Below, one piece after another: positions 1-8,405 of a stretch of 64,000 nucleotides of DNA. The first letter of the stretch is position 1. Every line of letters starts with the position of its first letter. The translations under genes were made by a program, and so were the position numbers. Below the pieces are notes generated by a model that ran no database searches, was not told the origin of the DNA, and was given only the letters and a program-made list of their open reading frames with translations. Source of the DNA: Zoogloea sp. (GTDB taxonomy: Bacteria > Pseudomonadota > Gammaproteobacteria > Burkholderiales > Rhodocyclaceae); NCBI RefSeq assembly GCF_023150065.1, contig NZ_JAKLLN010000006.1, positions 186,001 to 250,000 on the forward strand, written 5' to 3'.

Positions 1-1407
1 GGCGCCCTGGCCGGCCTGTCGAGCGGCTTTGCGGTGTGGCTGTATACCCTGCTGCTGCCGTCCTTCGCCAAATCCGGCTGGCTGCCCATCGAGTTCCTGC
101 AGACCGGCTTTCTGGGCCTGGAGCTGCTGCGCCCCCAGGAGCTCTTCGGCCTGAAGGGCCTCGATCCGATCGCCCACAGCCTGTTCTGGAGCCTTCTCGC
201 CAACCTGGGGGCCTATGCCTGCGTGTCGCTGATGCGCTCCCCCAACGCCATCGAGGCCGGCCAGGCGACGCTGTTTGTCGATGTCTTCAAGCAGAGCCGG
301 CCCGCCGGCGGCGCCTTCTGGCGCGGTAGCGCCCAGATCGGCGACCTGTTGCCCCTGATCGGCCGCTTCATCGGGCCGGAGCGGGCGCGCAACGCCTTTG
401 CCGAATACGCCCGCAAGCGCGGGGCGGCGTCGGTGGAAGTGCTGCCGGCCGACGCGGGGCTGGTGCACTTTGCGGAGACAACCCTGGCGGGGGCCATCGG
501 CAGCGCCTCGGCCCGGGTGATGGTGGCCTCGGTGGTCAAGGAGGAGCCCCTGGGGCTGGATGAGGTGATGAACATCCTCGACGAGGCCTCCCAGGTGCGG
601 GCCTACTCCAAGCGCCTGGAGCAGAAGTCCCTCGAGCTCGAGGCCGCCACCGCCGAGCTGCGCAGCGCCAACGAGCGCCTCAAGGAGCTCGACCGCCTGA
701 AGGACGACTTCATGTCCTCGGTGACCCACGAGCTGCGTACGCCGCTCACCTCGATCCGCGCCTTCTCCGAGATGCTGCTCGACGATCCGCGCATCGACCT
801 GACCGAGCGCAAGCGCTTCCTGGGCATCATCGTCAGCGAGACCGAGCGCCTGACCCGCCTGGTGAACCAGGTGCTGGACATGGCCAAGATCGAATCCGGC
901 CACGCCGACTGGCATAACGGCGAGGTCAGCCTGGTCGAGGTGGTCGAGCAGGCCGCGGCCTCCACCAGCCAGCTCTTCAAGGACAAAGGCGTCGCCCTGG
1001 AGATGGCACTGCCCGATGAAGTACCCATCTTGCTGGCCGACCGGGACCGGCTGATCCAGGTGATGCTCAACCTGCTCTCCAATGCGGTCAAGTTCGTGGA
1101 TGCGGGCCGCGGGCAGGTGTGGGTCAGCCTTGCCGGGACGGAGGAGGGCCTGCGTGTGGATGTGCGCGACAACGGCCCGGGCCTGACCCCCGAAGAGCAG
1201 CGGGTGGTGTTCGAGAAGTTCCGGCAGGGCGGCAACACCATGACCGACAAGCCCCAGGGCACCGGTCTGGGCCTGCCGATCAGCCGCCAGATCGTGGAGC
1301 ACTATGGCGGTCGGCTGTGGGTGGAGAGCGCGGCCGGTGAAGGCGCATGTTTCTCGTTTCTGATGCCTTGCGGCAAATCAACAGAAACGAAAGATGAGGC
1401 AGGATAA
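1..1407 (+). CDS. Transporter-type sensor histidine kinase (SLC5-STAC-HisKA-HATPase), 5' truncated
   Basis: The reading frame is open from base 1, so the start lies outside the window. What remains is the last membrane segments of a sodium/solute-symporter (SLC5-like) sensor (to about base 245), a STAC-like linker (about 280-590), a coiled coil (about 600-690), a HisKA domain and a HATPase domain. The phosphoacceptor His is codon 727-729 within VTHELRTPL. The N-box (LLSNAVKF) starts near 1075, the G1 box (DNGPGL) near 1165 and the G2 box (GTGLGLPIS) near 1258. The architecture is that of CbrA/CrbS-type kinases, which sense nutrient state. The acetate-type symporter downstream makes a CrbS-like role in acetate or carboxylate control plausible, but that is inference. 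It is followed by a receiver gene 76 bases on. Confidence 0.88.
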   Translation, partial: GALAGLSSGFAVWLYTLLLPSFAKSGWLPIEFLQTGFLGLELLRPQELFGLKGLDPIAHSLFWSLLANLGAYACVSLMRSPNAIEAGQATLFVDVFKQSRPAGGAFWRGSAQIGDLLPLIGRFIGPERARNAFAEYARKRGAASVEVLPADAGLVHFAETTLAGAIGSASARVMVASVVKEEPLGLDEVMNILDEASQVRAYSKRLEQKSLELEAATAELRSANERLKELDRLKDDFMSSVTHELRTPLTSIRAFSEMLLDDPRIDLTERKRFLGIIVSETERLTRLVNQVLDMAKIESGHADWHNGEVSLVEVVEQAAASTSQLFKDKGVALEMALPDEVPILLADRDRLIQVMLNLLSNAVKFVDAGRGQVWVSLAGTEEGLRVDVRDNGPGLTPEEQRVVFEKFRQGGNTMTDKPQGTGLGLPISRQIVEHYGGRLWVESAAGEGACFSFLMPCGKSTETKDEAG

Positions 1408-1483
1408 ACTACGAAGAATCACGCCCCGGGATGAGGCTTGCATGCCGCTGTCTCGACCGGGGTGAGGATGGGGAGGGGACCGA

Positions 1484-1858
1484 ATGACCAAAAAAATATT
1501 GATCGCCGACGACGAACAGAACATTGTCATTTCACTTGAATTCCTGATGAAGCGCGAAGGCTTCGCGGTGTGCATCGCCCACGACGGCCAGGAGGCCCTC
1601 GACAAGGCACGCAGCGAGACCCCCGATCTGGTCCTGCTGGACGTGATGATGCCGCGCAAGAACGGCTACGAGGTGTGCCAGGAGATCCGGGCCGAAGCCG
1701 CGCTGCAGGGCACGCGCATCCTGATGCTCACCGCCAAGGGCCGTGAGACCGAGGTCACCAAGGGGCTGGCGATGGGGGCGGATGCCTACATGACCAAGCC
1801 CTTCTCCACCAAGGAGTTGGTGGCCAAGGTGAAATCCCTGCTGGACGTGCCGGCGTGA
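1484..1858 (+). CDS. Single-domain response regulator (CheY-like receiver)
   Basis: This 124-residue protein is a receiver domain only. It has the acidic pair D9/D10, the phosphorylation site D53 in LVLLDVMMP, the conserved Thr in MLTAKG and the Lys in MTKPFS. There is no DNA-binding or enzymatic output domain, whereas CrbR-type partners of SLC5/STAC kinases carry a LuxR-type helix-turn-helix. It lies directly downstream of the kinase and its stop overlaps the GTG start of the next gene by four bases, so translational coupling is likely. It probably relays phosphate to another protein or acts by protein contact. Confidence 0.9.
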   Translation: MTKKILIADDEQNIVISLEFLMKREGFAVCIAHDGQEALDKARSETPDLVLLDVMMPRKNGYEVCQEIRAEAALQGTRILMLTAKGRETEVTKGLAMGADAYMTKPFSTKELVAKVKSLLDVPA

Positions 1859-4020
1859 GCGTCAAATCGCGGCAGGCACTGGCGATTGCCACGGCCTGCC
1901 TGCTGGTGGTGGGCGTCATGGCGGCGGCAGGCATCGCCGTGTGGCGCGATCTGAGCCCGGAAGAGCGGGATGCCATCGAGCCCATCCTCAATCCGCGCCT
2001 GGGGCTCCTCTTCATGATCACCATGGTCGGCGCCGGTGCCGCGGCCGTGCTGATGAAGTCCTTCGCCCAGGATCATCTCCTCGGCCCCTCGCTGCTGGCA
2101 GACGAGCTCGGGCTGATTGTCAGCACCGATCCGTCCCGGCGCCTCAAGCCCGGCGGTTCCCCCGAGCTCACGCGCATTGCCGAGTCGGTCAACGCCCTGG
2201 CCGATCAGCGCCGCAGCCTGCAGGAAGACGTGGAGGTCCGCATCCGCGAGGCCCGCCTGTCCGTCGAGGAGGAGCGCAACCGGCTGGCGGCGCTCATGTC
2301 CGAGCTCAACCAGAGCGTGGTGGTGTGCAACCTCGACGGTCGCATCCTGCTCTACAACAGCCGGGCCCGCCTGCAGTTCCGGGCCCTCTCCGACGCGCCC
2401 ACGGCGGCCGGCGGTGGCGAGATCATCGGCCTGGGACGCTCCATCTACGCGGTCTTCGAGCGCAGCCTGATCGTGCATGCCCTGGAGAGCATCCAGGAGC
2501 GCATCCGCCGCCAGAGCGCCCAACCCATGGCCAACTTCGTCACCACCACCCGGGCCGGGCAGCTGCTGCGGGTGCACATGGCACCAGTGATGTCCTCGGG
2601 GGCCGACGACACCGAGCCGACGGTGTCGGGCTTCGTGCTGATGCTGGACAACATCACCCGCAACTTCGAGGCCGAGACCAAGCGCGACCAGATGCTCCAC
2701 ACCCTCACCGAGGGCAGCCGCTCGTCCCTGGCCAACCTGCGGGCCGCGGCCGAGATGCTGGAATACCCCGACCTGGACGCCGAGCTCAAGGAGCGCTTCC
2801 TGAGCGTGGTGCGTGACGAGGTGCAGGGCCTCAGTAAGCGCCTCGACGAGACCGCCAACGAGTTTGCCGACTCCCTCAAGACCCGCTGGCCCCTGGACGA
2901 GATGCTCGGGGCCGATCTGGTGGCGGCAGCCCAGCGGCGCATCGAGAAGAAGCTCGAACTGCGCACCAAGATCGAGGACGTGGACCCGGAAGTGTGGGTC
3001 AAGGTGGACAGCTTCTCGCTGCTCCAGGCCGTTGGCTATCTGGTCAGCCGCCTGTCTGACGAGTTCGAGGTGCGTGAAGTGCGCCTGCGCCTCACTTCCG
3101 CCGGGCGTCTGGTGCACCTCGACCTGATCTGGTCCGGCCAGGCCATGAGCACCGAGACCGTGATGGCCTGGGAGCTGGAGCCCATGACCTTCGCCGGCGA
3201 GAGCTCGCCCCTCACCGTGCGCGACGTCATCGAGCGCCACGACGGCGAGATCTGGCTGCAGCGCGAGAAAACCCAGCACCGGGCCTTCTTCCGCCTGCTG
3301 CTGCCGTCGGCGGCGCCCCAGGACCAGGTCGACGCGGGCACCTTCCTCAAGGGCGAGAGCCGGCCCGAGTACTACGATTTCGACCTCTTCAAGCAGACCG
3401 AGGCCAGCCACGCCCTGGACGACCGCCTGCTGTCCGAGCTGACCTTCACGGTCTTCGATACCGAGACCACCGGCCTCAACCCCTCCGAGGGCGACGAGAT
3501 CATCCAGATCGGCGCCACCCGCATCGTCAATGGCAAGCTGCTCAGGTCCGAGTCCTTCGACCAGCTCGTCGACCCCCTGCGGGAGCTGCCCGAGGCCTCC
3601 ACCAAGATCCACGGCATCACCCCCGAGATGCTGGTGGGCCAGCCGCCCATGGCCAAGGTGCTGCCGGCCTTCCATGCCTTTGCCGAAGACACCGTGCTGG
3701 TGGCCCACAATGCCGCCTTCGACATGCGCTTCCTGCAGCTCAAGGAAGAGGGCACCGGTATCCGCTTCTCCCAGCCGGTGCTCGACACCCTGCTGCTGTC
3801 GGCGGTGATCCACCCGGCCCAGGAGTCCCATCGCCTGGAGGCCATCTCCGAGCGCATGGGGGTGAACATCATGGGGCGGCACACGGCCATGGGAGACGCC
3901 ATCGTCACCGGCGAGGTCTTCCTGCGCATGATCCCGTTGCTGGCGGAGATGGGCATCCGGACCCTCGGCGAGGCCCGGCAGGCCTCGGAAAAAACCTACT
4001 ACGCCCGCGTCAAGTACTGA
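1855..4020 (+). CDS. Degenerate histidine-kinase-like membrane protein fused to a DEDDh 3'-5' exonuclease
   Basis: The 721-residue protein has two N-terminal membrane segments (about residues 8-28 and 50-68), a coiled HAMP-like region, a PAS-like domain (about 145-270), a region resembling the HisKA/HATPase layout (about 280-490) and a C-terminal DnaQ/PolC epsilon-like exonuclease (about 528-700). The usual His-Glu H-box is replaced by EGSRSSLANLR and the ATP-binding boxes are not recognisable, so the kinase part looks inactive. The nuclease keeps ExoI (D535 and E537 in FDTETTGL), ExoII (HNAAFD) and ExoIII (HTAMGDA). The GTG start overlaps the receiver gene stop. Similar fusions accompany acetate-type symporter operons; the substrate of the nuclease is unknown. 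Confidence 0.8.
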   Translation: MSVKSRQALAIATACLLVVGVMAAAGIAVWRDLSPEERDAIEPILNPRLGLLFMITMVGAGAAAVLMKSFAQDHLLGPSLLADELGLIVSTDPSRRLKPGGSPELTRIAESVNALADQRRSLQEDVEVRIREARLSVEEERNRLAALMSELNQSVVVCNLDGRILLYNSRARLQFRALSDAPTAAGGGEIIGLGRSIYAVFERSLIVHALESIQERIRRQSAQPMANFVTTTRAGQLLRVHMAPVMSSGADDTEPTVSGFVLMLDNITRNFEAETKRDQMLHTLTEGSRSSLANLRAAAEMLEYPDLDAELKERFLSVVRDEVQGLSKRLDETANEFADSLKTRWPLDEMLGADLVAAAQRRIEKKLELRTKIEDVDPEVWVKVDSFSLLQAVGYLVSRLSDEFEVREVRLRLTSAGRLVHLDLIWSGQAMSTETVMAWELEPMTFAGESSPLTVRDVIERHDGEIWLQREKTQHRAFFRLLLPSAAPQDQVDAGTFLKGESRPEYYDFDLFKQTEASHALDDRLLSELTFTVFDTETTGLNPSEGDEIIQIGATRIVNGKLLRSESFDQLVDPLRELPEASTKIHGITPEMLVGQPPMAKVLPAFHAFAEDTVLVAHNAAFDMRFLQLKEEGTGIRFSQPVLDTLLLSAVIHPAQESHRLEAISERMGVNIMGRHTAMGDAIVTGEVFLRMIPLLAEMGIRTLGEARQASEKTYYARVKY

Positions 4021-4032
4021 GCGGAGGTGGAC

Positions 4033-5463
4033 ATGACATCCTCCGGGATGGACACCCGCCCCTTTGCCACCGCCGGCCTGGGCGGGCTGCTGCGCCGGCC
4101 TCCGGTGGGGGCGTTGCCCGATGTGACAGTGCGCGACGCCCTGCGCCGGATGATGGCAGAGCGGGTTGGCAGCGTGGTGGTGATCGACGACCAGGCCGCA
4201 CGCCCCCTTGGCGTGCTCACCCAGCGGGATGTCATCGAGCGCGTCGTGCTGCCCGGTGGTGACCTCGAGGAGGCCGTGGTGGGTGTGATGACGGGGGGCG
4301 TCGTGTCCCTGCCGCTGGCGGCAAGCGCCCACCAGGCTCGCCTGAGCCTGGCGCGCCACGACCTGCGTCATCTGGTGGTGGTGGACGCTGACGGGGCCTT
4401 CGCCGGCGTCGTGTCCCGGGGGGATCTCTACGCCAGCCGCAGCCTCGACGGGGAAGACCTGGTGGAGGCCATCCACGCCGCCGGCACCATCGATGCCCTG
4501 GCCGCCGCGGCGCGCCGGATCCGCGAGGCCGCCGGACGCATGGTGGAGGAGGGGGCGAGCGCCGGCCACGTGTGCGAGTGGATCGCCATTCTCAATGACC
4601 TGGTGGTGCTGAGTGCCGTCGATCTGGCCGAGGCCGAGTTCGACCTGCCCCTGGTGCCCTGGTGCTGGCTGGCCTTCGGTTCCGAAGGGCGGCTGGAGCA
4701 GACCCTCGATACCGACCAGGACAACGGCCTCGTCTTCGTGCCCGAGACCGAGGCCGACACCGAACCCCTGCGCCAGCGCTTCCTGCCCTTCGCCCGGCGG
4801 GTCAATGCCCTGCTCGATGCCTGCGGCTTTCCCCTGTGCAAGGGCGAGGTGATGGCGGGCAACCCGCGCTGGTGCCTGTCCATGACCGAATGGCGCGGGC
4901 AGTTTGCCGGCTGGATCAGTTCGGCAATGCCCGATGACCTGCTCAACGCCACCATCTTCTTTGATTTCCGGGCCGTCGCCGGCGATGTCGGCCTGGCCGC
5001 GTCGCTCCAGCGCTGGCTTCTGGCCAGCACCGGCGACAACGCGCTCTTCCTGCGCTTCATGGCCGACAACGCCCTGCGCGGTGGGCCGCCCCTGGGGCGC
5101 ATCCGCGACTTCGTGGTGGACAAGGAGAGCGGCCTGCTTGATCTCAAGCGCGACGGCAGCCGGATCTTCGTGGACGCGGCGCGCATCCTGGCCCTGGCCC
5201 TCGGTATTTCCGATACCGCCACCGCGGGGCGCCTGCAGGCCGCCGGCAGCCTGCTCGGTTGGCCGCGGCGCGAGGTGGATGCCTGTGTGGAGGCCTTTGA
5301 TTTCATCCAGCAACTGCGCCTCCGTGGTCAGCAGGAGAAGGCCGGTCCGCCCAACCGGATCGCCCCCGCCGCCCTCAATGAGCTCGAAAGGGCCTTCCTC
5401 AAGGAGTCCTTCCGCCAGGCCCGCAAGCTCCAGCACCGGCTCCAGCTGCGTTACCAGTTGTGA
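4033..5463 (+). CDS. CBS-pair / DUF294 nucleotidyltransferase-like signalling protein
   Basis: Two CBS domains (about residues 15-135) precede a DUF294 nucleotidyltransferase-like domain with FGSEGRLEQ followed by DTDQDNG, the GlnD-like GS...D.D signature, and a DUF294 C-terminal domain. CBS pairs bind adenine nucleotides; proteins of this type are thought to sense or modify partners in acetate/symporter operons. The start was taken as ATG 4033 because GGAGG at 4023-4027 sits five bases upstream; an in-frame GTG at 4027 is the alternative. The gene begins 12 bases after the exonuclease fusion and is probably in the same operon. Confidence 0.8.
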   Translation: MTSSGMDTRPFATAGLGGLLRRPPVGALPDVTVRDALRRMMAERVGSVVVIDDQAARPLGVLTQRDVIERVVLPGGDLEEAVVGVMTGGVVSLPLAASAHQARLSLARHDLRHLVVVDADGAFAGVVSRGDLYASRSLDGEDLVEAIHAAGTIDALAAAARRIREAAGRMVEEGASAGHVCEWIAILNDLVVLSAVDLAEAEFDLPLVPWCWLAFGSEGRLEQTLDTDQDNGLVFVPETEADTEPLRQRFLPFARRVNALLDACGFPLCKGEVMAGNPRWCLSMTEWRGQFAGWISSAMPDDLLNATIFFDFRAVAGDVGLAASLQRWLLASTGDNALFLRFMADNALRGGPPLGRIRDFVVDKESGLLDLKRDGSRIFVDAARILALALGISDTATAGRLQAAGSLLGWPRREVDACVEAFDFIQQLRLRGQQEKAGPPNRIAPAALNELERAFLKESFRQARKLQHRLQLRYQL

Positions 5464-5483
5464 GGCCGCAGCCTGGCGGGCGC

Positions 5484-5489
5484 TATACT
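5484..5489 (+). promoter_or_regulatory. Possible -10 element before the symporter pair
   Basis: TATACT lies in the 52-base gap between the DUF294 gene and the small symporter subunit. No good -35 box is seen at a normal distance (TTGTGA is 20 bases upstream), so an activator-dependent internal promoter is possible. Confidence 0.3.
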
Positions 5490-5515
5490 CGCAGCCGTCG
5501 AGAGGGGAATACAGA

Positions 5516-5779
5516 TTGAGCGATATCCGCGCAAGGCAGCGGGCGTACTGGCGGGCCACCCTGCGACTGACCTGGGTCCTGTTGCTGGCCTGGGCTGCGG
5601 CCAGCTTCCTGCCCGGCTGGTTTGCCGACGACCTGAACGCCTTCAGCTTCTATGGCTGGCCCCTCGGTTTCTACATGGCGGCCCAGGGTGCGCTGATCAT
5701 CTTTCTGCTGATCGTGTGGATCTACGACCGCTGGATGACCCGGCTGGAACGGCGCTATGGCCTGTATGACGAAGACTGA
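5516..5779 (+). CDS. DUF4212-type small membrane subunit of a sodium/solute symporter
   Basis: This 87-residue protein has two transmembrane helices (about residues 17-35 and 48-68) and a charged C-terminus, matching the small subunit that precedes VC_2705-type symporters. The start is inferred to be TTG at 5516, because AGAGGGG at 5501-5507 lies at proper spacing and the protein then begins MSDIRARQRAYW, typical of the family. It ends six bases before the large subunit, so the two are surely co-translated. Its small size and rare start make it easy to miss. Confidence 0.8.
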   Translation: MSDIRARQRAYWRATLRLTWVLLLAWAAASFLPGWFADDLNAFSFYGWPLGFYMAAQGALIIFLLIVWIYDRWMTRLERRYGLYDED

Positions 5780-5785
5780 GCGCCA

Positions 5786-7840
5786 ATGACGACCACGCCC
5801 GCCCTGTTCCGCCGCCTCGGGCGCTACTACGCCTTCTACGCGGTGGGTTTCGTGTGCCTGGTGGTCCTGCTGGCGGTGGCCGAGCAGTTCGGCCTGAGCC
5901 CGCGCTGGATCGGCCAGATCTTCCTGTTCTCCACCATCGCCATCTACGCCGCCATCGGCGTGATGAGCCGCACCTCCGACGTCTCCGAGTATTACGTGGC
6001 CGGCCGGCGGGTGCCGGCCCTGTTCAACGGCATGGCCACCGCCGCCGACTGGATGAGCGCGGCCTCCTTCATCGGCCTGGCCGGCACCCTGTACTACACC
6101 GGCTTCGTCGGCCTGGCCTTCGTCACCGGATGGACCGGGGGCTACGTGCTGGTGGCCCTGTTGCTGGCCCCCTTCCTGCGCAAGTTCGGCCAGTTCACCA
6201 TCCCCGACTTCCTCGGCGCCCGTTACGAGGGGCACTTCGCGCGGGTCGTGGGCGTGTTTGCCGGCGTGCTCGCCAGCTTTGTATATGTGGTGGCCCAGAT
6301 CTACGGGGTCGGGCTCATCACCAGCCGCTTCATCGGCATCGAGTTCGAGATCGGCGTCTTCGTCGGCCTGGCCGGCATCCTGGTGTGCTCCTTCCTGGGG
6401 GGCATGCGCGCCGTCACCTGGACCCAGGTGGCCCAGTACCTCATCCTCATCATCGCCTACCTGGTGCCGGTCACCATCCTCTCCTACAAGGTCACCGGCG
6501 TGCCGGTGCCCCAGGCCGTCTATGGTGAGGTCCTGCGTGACCTGGGGGTCAAGGAGCTGGAGCTCTTCTCCGAGCCCCGGGAGAACGAAGTCCGCAACCA
6601 GTACCGCTACCGGGCCGATGAGTACGCCCGCAAGATCGCCGACCTGCCCGAATCCCTCGCCGCCGAGCGTACCGGCCAGGTCGAGCGGGTCACCGAGTTG
6701 CGCACCCAGGGCGCCCCCGCCCGCGAGATCGCCGCCGCCGAGCGCACCCTGCGGGATCTGCCGCGCACACCCGACGAAGCCCGCCTCAAATGGGAGCGCG
6801 CCCGCCAGGACAGCCTGGCCCGCTCGGTCCACCCGCCCCCCCATGCCGAAGCCCACCCGGGCAACGACCAGGCCGCCAAGGACAGCGCCCGCAACAACTT
6901 CATCGCCCTCACCTTCGTGCTGATGGTGGGCACCGCCGCGCTGCCCCACATCCTGATGCGCTACTACACCACGCCCAGTGTGCGTGAGGCCCGGCGCTCG
7001 GTGTTCTGGTCACTGTTCTTCATCTTCCTGCTGTACGTCACGGCCCCGGCCTATGCGGTGTTTGCCAAGTGGGAGGTGTACAGCAACCTCATCGGTACCG
7101 ACATCGGCAGCCTGCCCGGCTGGGTCGCGTCCTGGGGCAAGGTCGGGCTGGTGAAGGTCGAGGACATCAACGGCGACGGCATCCTGCAGTTGGCCGAACT
7201 CACCATCAACAGCGACGCCATCCTGCTCATCATCCCCGAGATCGCCGGCCTGCCTTACGTGGTGTCGGGCCTGGTGGCGGCGGGGGGGCTGGCGGCGGCC
7301 CTGTCCACGGCCGACGGCCTGCTGCTGACTATCTCCCATGCCCTGTCCCACGACCTCTATTACAAGATGGTCAATCCCCAGGCCTCCACCCAGCGTCGCC
7401 TCGTGATCACCAAGTCCCAGTTGCTGGTGGTGGCGGTGGTGGCGGCATGGGTGGCGTCCCTGCGGCCGGACAGCATCCTCTTCATGGTCGGCCTGGCCTT
7501 CTCCATCGCCGCCTCGGCCTTCTTCCCTGCCCTGGTGCTGGGCATCTTCTGGAAACGCGCCAACAAGTGGGGGGCCGTGGCCGGCATGCTGGCAGGGCTC
7601 GGCATCACCCTGTACTACATCATGCGCACCCATCCCTTCTTTGGGGGCAGCATGGGCGATGCCTGGTTCGACATCCACCCCATCTCCTGCGGTGTTTTCG
7701 GTGTGCCGCTGGGTTTCATCGTGATCGCCGTGGTCAGCCTCCTCACCCCACCCCCACCCCTGGAGGTTCAGGCCCTGGTGGACTTCGTTCGCATGCCCGA
7801 CCAAAGGCGGCAGGCCAGCGCATTTGAAAATAACCTTTGA
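5786..7840 (+). CDS. Sodium/solute symporter large subunit (ActP-like, VC_2705 subfamily)
   Basis: The 684-residue protein has about 13 predicted membrane helices of the SLC5 fold, including the conserved region SDVSEYYVAGRRVPALFNGMATAADWMSAAS split over residues about 55-90. A long hydrophilic insert (about residues 245-365) and an EF-hand-like loop (residues 460-471, bases 7163-7198) are typical additions or elaborations of this subfamily. Known ActP proteins import acetate and other short carboxylates with sodium; the exact substrate here is not shown. It follows its DUF4212 partner by six bases and closes the signalling/transport islet that starts with the STAC kinase. Confidence 0.85.
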   Translation: MTTTPALFRRLGRYYAFYAVGFVCLVVLLAVAEQFGLSPRWIGQIFLFSTIAIYAAIGVMSRTSDVSEYYVAGRRVPALFNGMATAADWMSAASFIGLAGTLYYTGFVGLAFVTGWTGGYVLVALLLAPFLRKFGQFTIPDFLGARYEGHFARVVGVFAGVLASFVYVVAQIYGVGLITSRFIGIEFEIGVFVGLAGILVCSFLGGMRAVTWTQVAQYLILIIAYLVPVTILSYKVTGVPVPQAVYGEVLRDLGVKELELFSEPRENEVRNQYRYRADEYARKIADLPESLAAERTGQVERVTELRTQGAPAREIAAAERTLRDLPRTPDEARLKWERARQDSLARSVHPPPHAEAHPGNDQAAKDSARNNFIALTFVLMVGTAALPHILMRYYTTPSVREARRSVFWSLFFIFLLYVTAPAYAVFAKWEVYSNLIGTDIGSLPGWVASWGKVGLVKVEDINGDGILQLAELTINSDAILLIIPEIAGLPYVVSGLVAAGGLAAALSTADGLLLTISHALSHDLYYKMVNPQASTQRRLVITKSQLLVVAVVAAWVASLRPDSILFMVGLAFSIAASAFFPALVLGIFWKRANKWGAVAGMLAGLGITLYYIMRTHPFFGGSMGDAWFDIHPISCGVFGVPLGFIVIAVVSLLTPPPPLEVQALVDFVRMPDQRRQASAFENNL

Positions 7841-7864
7841 CTTTTTTCAGTTCTGGTATATAGT
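7837..7864 (+). promoter_or_regulatory. Sigma-70 promoter of tRNA-Ser
   Basis: TTGACT (7837-7842) and TATAGT (7859-7864) are separated by 16 bases, placing transcription start near 7871, seven bases before the tRNA. The -35 box overlaps the stop codon of the symporter gene. Confidence 0.75.
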
Positions 7865-7877
7865 GCCGCCTCCACTT

Positions 7878-7968
7878 GGAGAGGTGGATGAGCGGTTTAA
7901 GTCGCACGCCTGGAAAGCGTGTTCAGGGTAATACCCTGACGCGGGTTCGAATCCCGCCCTCTCCGCCA
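7878..7968 (+). tRNA. tRNA-Ser(GGA)
   Basis: The acceptor stem GGAGAGG (7878-7884) pairs with CCTCTCC (7958-7964), followed by discriminator G and an encoded CCA (7966-7968). The anticodon stem CACGC/GCGTG encloses the loop CTGGAAA, giving anticodon GGA at 7912-7914, which reads UCC and UCU serine codons. The T-loop GGTTCGAATCC is present and the long variable arm (CAGGGTAATACCCTG) is the class II feature expected of tRNA-Ser. Confidence 0.97.
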
Positions 7969-7982
7969 AATACAAAGCAAAG

Positions 7983-8004
7983 ACGCCCCTTTCGGGGCGT
8001 TTTT
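7983..8004 (+). terminator. Rho-independent terminator after tRNA-Ser
   Basis: Stem ACGCCCC/GGGGCGT with loop TTTC is followed by a run of T (8000-8004). It ends the tRNA transcript. Confidence 0.88.
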
Positions 8005-8047
8005 GCTTTCTGCCCCACAATCACCCGGTCTTGCATCGGCGTGGGGA

Positions 8048-8072
8048 GGCCGAGTCAATTCGACCCCACGGG
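8048..8072 (-). repeat. Short dispersed intergenic repeat, copy 1
   Basis: On the minus strand this reads CCCGTGGGGTCGAATTGACT followed by CGGCC. A second copy at 58023-58047 matches 22 of 25 bases. Both lie just beyond the 3' end of a gene. Confidence 0.45.
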
Positions 8073-8084
8073 CAGGCTCCCGCC

Positions 8085-8351
8085 TCAGCGTCGCCCTACC
8101 AGATAGCGCACACCCTCCGGGCCGTAGCTCTCCGCATGGGGCTGCTCCGCCGCCAGGTGAAAGACACCGCCCACCCGGTACAGCCGGCTCTCCCCGTCCG
8201 CGACGATGCGGATTTCGCCGGCCAGGATCAAGGCCAGGGCTTCGAAAGGGTGGGTGTGCAGGTCGAGCTGACCGTGGGCCTCGCGTTCGACGATCACGGT
8301 CTGGCTGAAGCCTTCGTCGCGAAGGCGGTTCTCGAAGGTGTTCTGGTCCAT
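8085..8351 (-). CDS. Small cupin-fold protein
   Basis: The 88-residue protein is a single cupin domain: LDLHTHPFEALALILAGE carries the first histidine motif, and a shortened second motif ends in QPHAESYG. These histidines could bind a metal. It starts 54 bases downstream of the aminotransferase gene on the same strand and is probably co-transcribed with it. The precise function is unknown; small cupins of this type are often described as cysteine-dioxygenase-like or sugar-binding without proof. Confidence 0.75.
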   Translation of the reverse strand: MDQNTFENRLRDEGFSQTVIVEREAHGQLDLHTHPFEALALILAGEIRIVADGESRLYRVGGVFHLAAEQPHAESYGPEGVRYLVGRR

Positions 8352-8405
8352 GGTGACCTCCGGGCGGAACTGGGGCGGACGCCGGGCGGCGTCCGCCGGT
8401 GGTGC

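Noticed and set aside
1786-5559. Very long open frame of 1257 codons on the minus strand
   Set aside because: It lies antisense to three well supported genes, has low-complexity composition rich in Gly, His, Gln and Ala, and no family resemblance. Such frames are a by-product of GC-rich codon use. The same holds for the long minus-strand frames at 24500-26881, 37017-39506, 40716-42872, 47951-51013 and 55618-58242.
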